This document shows, one piece after another, positions 27,325-36,098 of a DNA stretch of 48,324 nt. The position numbers were made by a program, and so were the translations under genes. Source of the stretch: an uncultured Alphaproteobacteria bacterium (lineage in GTDB: Bacteria > Pseudomonadota > Alphaproteobacteria > RF32 > CAG-239); assembly GCA_949297415.1 (NCBI GenBank), contig CASFSV010000046.1, forward strand, positions 1 to 48,324. The letters are read 5' to 3'. The notes under the pieces were generated by a model, which saw only the letters and a program-made list of their open reading frames with translations, was not told the DNA's origin and did not search any database. Each line of letters starts with the position of its first letter. The first letter of the stretch is position 1.

Positions 27325-27957
27325 ATGAAAAGAATTGATAAAATCATCAATTTTATGCGAGCACTAGAAGAGGTTTGCGTTGTCAAAAGAGATTTGCTCT
27401 TATACGAAGGCTCCCCCGAAAATGATGCGATGCATATTTTCAAACTCTCCTTTTTAGTGATGTTAATTACACCATACTTAAAGAGTGAAGTTGACTATAC
27501 AAAAATGTTAGAAATGGCACTGGTACATGACATTGCCGAAGGAAAAGTCGGCGACTATACAGCAGCAAATCAGATTGCCAACCCAGCCATAAAAGAAGAA
27601 AAAAGACATAAAGAAGCTCAAGCCATAAAAGAACTAAAAAAACAGCTCCCAGCACCGTTAAATAAAAAGATTTACGACTTATACCAAGAGTATGAAGAAA
27701 AAGAAACACTTGAAGCCAAAATAGTTTCCGCTTTAGATAAATTAGAAGCAAATCTCCAAGCCAACCAATACAAAGATGGCGATGTTCGCTATTGGGGATT
27801 ATGCGAAAATGGCGGAGAATATTACAAAATGGCCTTAAAAAAGAAACCACTAATTAAAGAAATAGGCGAACCTATTTTAAAAGATTTAGAAACCGCTATC
27901 ATTACATTATCTAAAGAAAACATGAAAAGATGCGCATTGCATCCGCAAAAACAATAA
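27325..27957 (+). CDS. HD-domain protein of the YfbR/HDDC2 type (5'-deoxynucleotidase-like)
   Basis: HD phosphohydrolase with the layout of YfbR/HDDC2 5'-deoxynucleotidases: His37 in ENDAMHIFKLSF, His68-Asp69 in ALVHDIAEGKVGDYT, and a later Asp in SALDKLEANLQ. These supply the H...HD...D metal site. At 210 aa the length fits. It is cytoplasmic. AAAGGAGAG lies just before the ATG. It opens a tight group with the AMMECR1-like and M49-like genes, suggesting a shared transcript, though a biochemical link is not evident. The exact substrate (dNMP or another nucleotide) is not shown. Confidence 0.82.
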   Translation: MKRIDKIINFMRALEEVCVVKRDLLLYEGSPENDAMHIFKLSFLVMLITPYLKSEVDYTKMLEMALVHDIAEGKVGDYTAANQIANPAIKEEKRHKEAQAIKELKKQLPAPLNKKIYDLYQEYEEKETLEAKIVSALDKLEANLQANQYKDGDVRYWGLCENGGEYYKMALKKKPLIKEIGEPILKDLETAIITLSKENMKRCALHPQKQ

Positions 27958-27971
27958 AGAAAGATTGTCCC

Positions 27972-29060
27972 ATGTTACTATACGTAGATAAAAAGAAAGA
28001 ACGTCAAAAAAAAATAAAACGTATCCTTTTTATCATCAGTATTATACTCATCATCCTAATCAATTTCATTCAGTTCCCTATTGATTTGCATCAAACAAAA
28101 AAACAATTACTCAACTACAGTTCTAAAACCGCAACACCTGAGTGGTACACGCAAGCAGAACCAATAACAATTCTGAGTACACCCAGCAAAAAAGAAATAA
28201 TTTTTCTTATCCCGAAATACTCCAACAGAGAAAATCTTATCACTTTGGCAAAAGCATTTTCCATTATTCCCAACAATGCCTCAGAAATCAATATTTCCCC
28301 AGAAATTTCATTTTCTGAACAAATTTTTAAACTAGCACAAATATTTTCATCTCAAATAAAACAAAATAATAAATCCACCCAAATCATTGTATCATCAGAT
28401 GCAGAAAAAATACTAAAATTAGCCCAAACAAAAAATTATTTTCCATACACCATAAACAACACTTCCCTCAAAGACTTTATCATCACTCCGGAAGTTCAAG
28501 CTTTTTTAGATTCGTTTGCACCACTTCCGTTAGCACCACAAAATAAACAAGAACAGGAACAAGAAAATCTAAAAAAACTAATAAAAGACCATAAAGATAT
28601 AATTCTCAGCAGCATTCCATCTACCCCATATGCAAAAATAGACTATCCAATTTCTGCACAATACATTCTCCTGAAAAATTCCTCCATTTGTTTATCCTCG
28701 CAAGATAAAAAAATATGCTCACTAAATACAAATAAATCTCTGTCATACAATATCAAAGAAGCCTTACAAAAATTCGCCCCACAAGAAAAAGCAGAGCAAT
28801 TATCCTTATTAACATCTTTTCAAGAAATCCCTTACCAATCGAATATATCATCAAATGACGGGCTGCTATTCCGCTTCGAACTGCGAGAATACATCTTATT
28901 ACCGCAAGAAATAAAGAAATACAAAAAAAGACATAACAACAAAACCGATATTTTTCGATATATCAAACAACAAGCAGGAATAAACCCTGATTATCATACC
29001 CCAAAAATGAAATTCTATAAATTTAAAACAGTGGAGATAGATATAAATGACAACATATAA
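27972..29060 (+). CDS. Membrane-anchored protein with degenerate AMMECR1-like domain
   Basis: A basic N-terminus is followed by one membrane helix (about 18-36), giving an N-in anchor with most of the chain outside the cytoplasm. Residues about 190-355 resemble AMMECR1: an AQYILLKNSS strand where AMMECR1 has F-V-T-L-k, a helix, LSLLTSFQEI (V-S-v-L-t), then GLLFRFELREYILLPQE, FRYIKQQAGINPD and KFYKFKTVEI, parallel to the LLPQV...FL...KAGL......YrF end of AMMECR1. The family's LRGCIG motif is replaced by KKICSL, so any activity tied to it is probably lost. Residues 50-180 are unrecognised. ATG 27972 is preferred, 14 bases after the HD gene; an in-frame ATG at 27930 overlaps it. The end overlaps the M49-like gene by 14 bases. 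Confidence 0.6.
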   Translation: MLLYVDKKKERQKKIKRILFIISIILIILINFIQFPIDLHQTKKQLLNYSSKTATPEWYTQAEPITILSTPSKKEIIFLIPKYSNRENLITLAKAFSIIPNNASEINISPEISFSEQIFKLAQIFSSQIKQNNKSTQIIVSSDAEKILKLAQTKNYFPYTINNTSLKDFIITPEVQAFLDSFAPLPLAPQNKQEQEQENLKKLIKDHKDIILSSIPSTPYAKIDYPISAQYILLKNSSICLSSQDKKICSLNTNKSLSYNIKEALQKFAPQEKAEQLSLLTSFQEIPYQSNISSNDGLLFRFELREYILLPQEIKKYKKRHNNKTDIFRYIKQQAGINPDYHTPKMKFYKFKTVEIDINDNI

Positions 29061-30765
29061 TGGCTATGAATTAAATTACAGCGTTGATGAACTCAAAAAA
29101 ATGACCTCAGAGGAAATGACAGATATCACCCTATTGTCCCCCCAATCGGAGCAATATCAAGCTCTGACAGAAGGCGATAAAAAAGCATTGCAACACTTAG
29201 TTGCTGCAGCCAAAATCTTAAATAATGTCAGCCTACAACAAGATAATCCTCACAATATTTCATTAAAAAAAGCGCTTAAAAAAGAAGCCATAAACGATGA
29301 ACAAGCCGCATTATCCTTAAAAATGTTTAATTCTCTAAATGGGGTATGTGGTCTAAACGGTATCGATGAAAAACCGATTACCATATTCAAAGATTTAACC
29401 ACTCCTGCCGGAAAAAATTTCTATCCTCAAGATTTAAGTACAAGCGAATTTCACAAAATCTTACTAAAGATGTTTGCAGAAGGAAAGGATAAAGAAATTG
29501 CAAAAATTCTATCTGCACGCACAATGGTTGTAAGAGAACAAGATGAATTAAAAGCCATTGATTATACGGAATACTTCAAAGAAGAATTTTCGGCAATGGC
29601 CAATGAATTAGAAGTCGCCGCTCACTATTGCACAAACGACTTATTTAAAGAATATCTATCATGGCAAGCACAAGCATTATTACAAAACAATGAAGATATG
29701 GACATGCTCGCTGATAAACATTGGGCAATGATGCAAGACACCCCACTTGAATTCACCTTAAGCCGAGAAAATTACGATGATGAAATGACCTCAACCGTAC
29801 TGGAAAATCCAGAATTAGCACAACTAATCACAGAAAAACACATTGAAGTCATCGCCAAGGATATGTTGGGAGCTCGTGTTGGTATTGTAAACAAAAAAGG
29901 AACCGAATTGCTTTTAAAATTCAAAAACATGATGCCTCAATTAAGCTGTTTAATGCCTCATGCCAGCCAATACACGCAAACAATCAGCACCAATACAGAA
30001 TTAAAACAAACCATGGTTGACGTTGATTTAGTCAGTCTAACCGGTGATTATGCTCAATGCCGTGGTGGCATGACTGTTGCTCAAAATCTTCCCAACAATG
30101 ATAAATTATCAATTAAAACCGGTGGAGGAAGACGCAATGTATACCATCGCCAAGTAAGACAAAGTCATGATCCAGAAAGAACACAAAAAATGCTGAATGC
30201 ATTTTTACATCCAGATTTCCATAAATACTATAACCTAGAAGCGGACCATCTGTTCGTAATTGGTCACGAAAACGGACATTCTTTAGGGCCAAGCTGCGAA
30301 TATCAAAATGCTCCCGGAATATGTAAATCGATTATAGAAGAAAACAAAGCAGATACCATTTCCATATCCTTCATGCCTGAATACGTTAAACAAGGTATCA
30401 TCACAGAAGAAGAACTAAAAGAAATTTATACCACATGGATTTTCCGCTTACTATTACGAGCCAAACCAATCTTTCCAACAGAAACTTATAAAATTGTAGA
30501 TTTAATAGAGTTCAACACTCTACTACAACACAAAGCCATCACTTTTGATGAAAACCGATTAATCCACATTGACTTTGCAAAAGTAAGTCCAGCCATGTAT
30601 GATTTATTAACGAAAGTAATTGAGATACAGCTATCAAAATCGCCTCAAAAGGCTCGTCAATATATAGAAGAAAATACAATATGGAATGACTTGCACGAAT
30701 ATATCGCTAATACACATAAAAAATTAGGCTTAAAGAAATACAAGAATATTGTAAATTTCTTCTAA
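29047..30765 (+). CDS. M49-like (dipeptidyl-peptidase III type) zinc metallopeptidase
   Basis: Predicted cytoplasmic zinc peptidase. The metal motif is HENGH (407-411) in FVIGHENGHSLGP, followed 20 residues later by EENKAD (431-436), the arrangement of the M49 family where a second glutamate in an EE.(R/K)A(D/E) motif completes the zinc site. At 572 aa it is close to bacterial DPP III-like proteins. Canonical DPP III has HExxGH with six residues, whereas HENGH is a five-residue HExxH type as in related bacterial Nudix-linked M49 proteins; this makes the exact subfamily uncertain. There is no signal peptide. The start overlaps the AMMECR1-like gene by 14 bases, with GGAG 10 bases upstream, so expression is coupled. 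Confidence 0.75.
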   Translation: MTTYNGYELNYSVDELKKMTSEEMTDITLLSPQSEQYQALTEGDKKALQHLVAAAKILNNVSLQQDNPHNISLKKALKKEAINDEQAALSLKMFNSLNGVCGLNGIDEKPITIFKDLTTPAGKNFYPQDLSTSEFHKILLKMFAEGKDKEIAKILSARTMVVREQDELKAIDYTEYFKEEFSAMANELEVAAHYCTNDLFKEYLSWQAQALLQNNEDMDMLADKHWAMMQDTPLEFTLSRENYDDEMTSTVLENPELAQLITEKHIEVIAKDMLGARVGIVNKKGTELLLKFKNMMPQLSCLMPHASQYTQTISTNTELKQTMVDVDLVSLTGDYAQCRGGMTVAQNLPNNDKLSIKTGGGRRNVYHRQVRQSHDPERTQKMLNAFLHPDFHKYYNLEADHLFVIGHENGHSLGPSCEYQNAPGICKSIIEENKADTISISFMPEYVKQGIITEEELKEIYTTWIFRLLLRAKPIFPTETYKIVDLIEFNTLLQHKAITFDENRLIHIDFAKVSPAMYDLLTKVIEIQLSKSPQKARQYIEENTIWNDLHEYIANTHKKLGLKKYKNIVNFF

Positions 30766-30830
30766 AAAGCTTGCGAAACAATAAGAAACAAGATATAGAT
30801 TGCATAAAAACGACTACAAGGAGATGAACA

Positions 30831-31205
30831 ATGTTTGGAAAATTCGTATACGGACAATATTCATTGTCGGTTGCTTTCTGGAAATTTTCTGTTTTAGGTT
30901 TAGTTGCATCAAGTTTTGTAACAAGGTTGCTAATGATATTTCTGAAGCAATCCGTCGGTTACGAAACAAGATTTTTACGAATTGTCTGGAACAACATATC
31001 CTTATTGAGCATGAATCCAGCAACATTTACATGGTTATGCTTCTACATTGCTGCATTTCTAGGCACATTAACTTACTGCATAGTATGCATAATCGGGATG
31101 TGGAACACCTATAAAGAATATGAAAAAAGTAAAGTCTTGGCTTTTATCTGCATGATGATAGTTTGGGCATTAGTTTATTTTGCCATGAAATATTCAATAT
31201 ACTAA
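30831..31205 (+). CDS. Small integral membrane protein of unknown function
   Basis: 124 aa with three probable membrane helices (about 11-35, 64-88 and 102-121) and no family I recognise. AAGGAG lies 8 bases before the ATG, supporting this frame over the longer overlapping one at 30800. It lies 65 bases after the M49-like gene and before a terminator, so it may be the last gene of the serS-HD-AMMECR1-like-M49 group. Confidence 0.75.
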   Translation: MFGKFVYGQYSLSVAFWKFSVLGLVASSFVTRLLMIFLKQSVGYETRFLRIVWNNISLLSMNPATFTWLCFYIAAFLGTLTYCIVCIIGMWNTYKEYEKSKVLAFICMMIVWALVYFAMKYSIY

Positions 31206-31212
31206 AAAACAT

Positions 31213-31240
31213 AAAAAGCCTCTCTAAAAAGAGGCTTTTT
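31213..31240 (+). terminator. Terminator of the 27325-31205 gene group
   Basis: AAAAAGCCTCT (31213-31223) pairs perfectly with AGAGGCTTTTT (31230-31240), ending in six Ts. Confidence 0.9.
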
Positions 31241-31342
31241 TCGTATTATTCTCACAATAGATTCAAGGTTCCATATAGAGTTGTTATAAACCATATACAG
31301 TCCATTGATTCATATCTAAAAAAACTCTCTCATTTTCTCTCC

Positions 31343-31375
31343 AAAAATGAAGGAGAAGCCCAATAGCTCCTCCTC
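31343..31375 (-). terminator. Candidate terminator of gyrB
   Basis: On the minus strand, GGAGGAGC (31373-31366) pairs with GCTTCTCC (31359-31352) through one G-U pair and is followed by ATTTTTGG. The T tract is interrupted but the location, 28 bases after the gyrB stop, fits. Confidence 0.55.
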
Positions 31376-31402
31376 AATTTCATCTCTATTGAAAAGAAAT
31401 GA

Positions 31403-33856
<2,454 letters not shown>

Positions 33857-34040
33857 TTATAATAAATTTCAAGCACGATTTAATATAGCACTTCCGCAAT
33901 TTTAACCAAGCGATTTTTACAAAAATTCAAAGGTTATCCCCTATTTTTTTCAAAATAAACCACATCATAAAAGAAAGACAGAGCTATAAACAAATACAAG
34001 CATCAATCAACCACAAAGATTCGAAATAGAAATAACTCTA

Positions 34041-34724
34041 TTAGAACGAATATCGAAGACCTAAAGACATTTCCATAATATTTTCAACATAATCCGTCCC
34101 TCCTGTAATAGAAACATAATGAAGCATTGCACGAGCAGCCCATTGTTGATTCAAATTAAACTGAAATCCCAAACCTACACGCATGCCAATAGCATCATCC
34201 TGAAGACTATCCTGAACATTAGTGCCTAATAAGTTAGCCGCAACATCTATATCAAAATCATAAAAAGCAGCCCCTAAAGACATCAAAATATCTAGTTGTT
34301 TATCAATCGGTTGGTAAAATAAAAAATCCAGCCCATATGCTGCGTATTTAACTCCGACATCAATACTATTACCATTAAGACTTGTATTTTTATTTTCCTC
34401 ACTCGACTGTTGGTAAAAAATTTCTGCACCGATTTTTTCACTAAAACGAATACCTAATGATGGTTTAAAAAGATTATATTCATTTTCCGCTATACTTTTA
34501 TATTTAAAATCACCATCTTTTCCCAAGCTAAGATGCCCACCACCAACATCCATTCCTAAAGTATATCGCGGATATTGAGCATTATCTATTTGATACACCT
34601 GCTTATAAACCGGTATATTCTGTTGAACAGTACGTTTCGTACCATTTTGCCGATAATATTCTGCTTGAGCTAAATCACATATTGAAACAGATAAAAAAAC
34701 GAATAAAAAAACAAACTTTCTCAT
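34041..34724 (-). CDS. Outer-membrane beta-barrel protein (OmpA/OmpW-barrel-like)
   Basis: Signal peptide 1-21 (cleavage after DLAQA), then about 200 residues of alternating amphipathic strands: TLGMDVGGGHLSLG, PSLGIRFSEKIGAEIFY, VKYAAYGLDFLFY, GMRVGLGFQFNLN, ARAMLHYVSI and MSLGLRYSF with a terminal Phe, the signal for barrel assembly. This fits an eight-stranded barrel of the opacity-protein type. Ligand and role are unknown. AGGGAAG lies before the ATG. The gene follows a structured leader RNA with an intrinsic terminator only 24 bases before the start codon, so its expression is probably controlled by conditional termination. Confidence 0.82.
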   Translation of the reverse strand: MRKFVFLFVFLSVSICDLAQAEYYRQNGTKRTVQQNIPVYKQVYQIDNAQYPRYTLGMDVGGGHLSLGKDGDFKYKSIAENEYNLFKPSLGIRFSEKIGAEIFYQQSSEENKNTSLNGNSIDVGVKYAAYGLDFLFYQPIDKQLDILMSLGAAFYDFDIDVAANLLGTNVQDSLQDDAIGMRVGLGFQFNLNQQWAARAMLHYVSITGGTDYVENIMEMSLGLRYSF

Positions 34725-34747
34725 AACACACTTCCCTTTCTAGCATT

Positions 34748-34776
34748 AAAAAAGTCATCTTACTAAAAAGATGACT
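34748..34776 (-). terminator. Terminator inside the leader of the outer-membrane gene
   Basis: AGTCATCTT and AAGATGACT (34753-34761 with 34768-34776) form a perfect 9-bp stem around a 6-nt loop; on the minus strand six Ts follow. Its 5' arm shares AGTC with the alternative pairing of the leader RNA. Confidence 0.85.
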
Positions 34777-34925
34777 GGAAGTTGAAAGTCTGCCAATGAA
34801 CAGTGCGGTATATTCACCGCTAAGGCTTATTTTACCGCCTTCCAGTCCACGACTGAAGGCATGCAAAGTTTCGCCTTTACATCAAGCGTCATTGGAGAGG
34901 CTTTCAAACCCCAAAACATCCTCCG
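34748..34925 (-). ncRNA. Structured leader RNA, riboswitch-like candidate
   Basis: On the minus strand, several long helices nest perfectly: P1a TTGAAAG/CTTTCAA (34907-34901 with 34788-34782), P1b CCAATGA/TCATTGG (34895-34889 region with 34799-34793), P2 TGTAAAG/CTTTGCA (34881-34875 with 34868-34862), P3 GCCTT.AGTC/GACT..AAGGC (34860-34851 with 34847-34837) and P4 GCGGT/ACCGC (34820-34816 with 34809-34805). P1 encloses the other three as a multi-branch junction. P2 contains a G-U pair only on the minus strand, which fixes the direction. Downstream, CTTCCAGTC (34781-34773) can pair with GACTGGAAG (34847-34839); this would break both P3 and the terminator. I do not recognise a known class (cobalamin, TPP, FMN, glycine, c-di-GMP and SAM signatures were looked for by eye). 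Confidence 0.65.
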
Positions 34926-34957
34926 GACATTTCAATAATACATTAAAGAAGATACGC

Positions 34958-34985
34958 TTAATAATTAGTAAAAATTCATTTTCAA
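34958..34985 (-). promoter_or_regulatory. Candidate promoter of the leader RNA and outer-membrane gene
   Basis: On the minus strand TTGAAA (34985-34980), a 16-base spacer and TATTAA (34963-34958). Transcription would begin near 34950, giving a leader of about 225 bases. Confidence 0.4.
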
Positions 34986-35063
34986 AGATGTATTAGCATT
35001 CATCTACAGCAAGACGAACAAATTTTACTCAAGGCTCCTTTTTCGTGAAAAGATATCCCCCAC

Positions 35064-35098
35064 AAAAAAAAGAAGAAACCTAACGGCTTCTTCTTTTT
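35064..35098 (-). terminator. Terminator of nrdG
   Basis: AAAAAGAAGAA (35067-35077) pairs perfectly with TTCTTCTTTTT (35088-35098); the minus strand ends in a T run. It lies 15 bases after the nrdG stop. Confidence 0.8.
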
Positions 35099-35113
35099 AC
35101 ATCAAAAACATGA

Positions 35114-35815
35114 TTACTTTCGCACATCAAAAATCTCAAAATTTTCTCTCAAGTGCTTTAATAATTCCTCATTTTCCACCAAAGCCAAACATTGGCTTTC
35201 TGTAGTATCCGTATCAGAAGGAACTTTACGATATTTTTGCAAATAATACTCTTTTACCCCCATACTTTTAAGAATATCTGCAATCTGATATAAATCATCA
35301 ACTGCTAAAAAACGAGGATCACAAGTTGTTCGACATTCAAAAGCAATACCTGAAGCTATAAGATGTTTTAAGCTTTCCAAGACTTTATCAACATCTCCCC
35401 AACCACCGGTAACAACTTTATATTTTTCTTTATCAAATGGAGCTTTTATATCAAACCCCACCCAATCAACATGTTTTAATACTTCCGCAAATCTATCTGG
35501 ACGATATCCCCCAGTATGCAAACCGATTTTATATCCCAAAGCCTTAACTTCTTCAATCGCATCAATGAGGCTATCCTGCACTAACGGTTCACCACCTGAA
35601 AAAACAACTGCATCAAGCATTCCTTTTCTTTGTTGTAGAAAATCAACAAACTTCTGCCAAACAATATTTGTATCAGCATTAACATCCTGAAGATGCGTAT
35701 TATGGCAAAACGGACAACGCCAAGGACATCCCTGCATAAAGACAACAGCAGACATCTTATTTGGAAAATCGACGATACTGAATTTCTCAATACCGCCGAT
35801 TCTAATAGGGTTCAT
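35114..35815 (-). CDS. nrdG: Anaerobic ribonucleotide reductase activating enzyme (radical SAM)
   Basis: Radical SAM activase that installs the glycyl radical on class III ribonucleotide reductase. The cluster motif CPWRCPFC (Cys30, 34, 37) follows QG in the expected place, and SGGEP and the GFDIKAPF segment are typical of the NrdG/PflA branch. I chose ATG 35815 (233 aa), with AAAGGG 9 bases upstream; the longer frame begins at GTG 35821. It ends a three-gene unit nrdD-small protein-nrdG, 24 bases after the small gene. Confidence 0.9.
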   Translation of the reverse strand: MNPIRIGGIEKFSIVDFPNKMSAVVFMQGCPWRCPFCHNTHLQDVNADTNIVWQKFVDFLQQRKGMLDAVVFSGGEPLVQDSLIDAIEEVKALGYKIGLHTGGYRPDRFAEVLKHVDWVGFDIKAPFDKEKYKVVTGGWGDVDKVLESLKHLIASGIAFECRTTCDPRFLAVDDLYQIADILKSMGVKEYYLQKYRKVPSDTDTTESQCLALVENEELLKHLRENFEIFDVRK

Positions 35816-35839
35816 AAACACCCACCCTTTAGCAAAAGA

Positions 35840-36070
35840 TTATTCTGCCGCCAAAGCCATTGTATCTGCTCTGCAAACGCATTCACGAGCTTCACAACCT
35901 TGAACAGCTTTTTCTTCACAGAAACACAATCTGCTATTATATTCGCCTTTTTTCCCAACATTAAATTCTGTTGTCGGACGAATATATCCCATAACTCTGG
36001 TATAAACTTCACAACGTTGTCTTTCGGAATCATCCAATTTAACGTCTTCGATATTAATAATATTGCTCAT
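35840..36070 (-). CDS. Small glycyl-radical protein: detached C-terminal piece of NrdD
   Basis: 76 aa carrying CEVYTRVMGYIRP (20-32) and FNVGKKGEYNSR. The R-V-x-G-Y motif with Gly28 is the glycyl-radical loop normally at the C-terminus of NrdD, followed by the usual W/F-N-x-G-K-x-E-E-(F/Y) segment. After this, a cysteine-rich tail (Cys49, 51, 59, 64, 66) is unlike a standard NrdD end. The ATG at 36070 has its own AAAGGGAG site, 6 bases upstream, so it is a separately translated gene and not just a frameshift remnant. It lies 28 bases after the nrdD stop. It should complement NrdD in trans, with Gly28 as the radical site; the role of the cysteine tail is unknown. Confidence 0.85.
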   Translation of the reverse strand: MSNIINIEDVKLDDSERQRCEVYTRVMGYIRPTTEFNVGKKGEYNSRLCFCEEKAVQGCEARECVCRADTMALAAE

Positions 36071-36098
36071 TTGTCTCCCTTTCATATATTATACTATT

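Noticed and set aside
30800..31114. 104-aa plus-strand frame overlapping the small membrane protein
   Set aside because: No ribosome binding site, whereas the 30831 frame has AAGGAG and clear membrane helices.
34675..34996. Short open frames on both strands inside the structured leader region
   Set aside because: They have no ribosome binding site and run through perfectly pairing helices and a terminator; RNA structure explains the sequence better.
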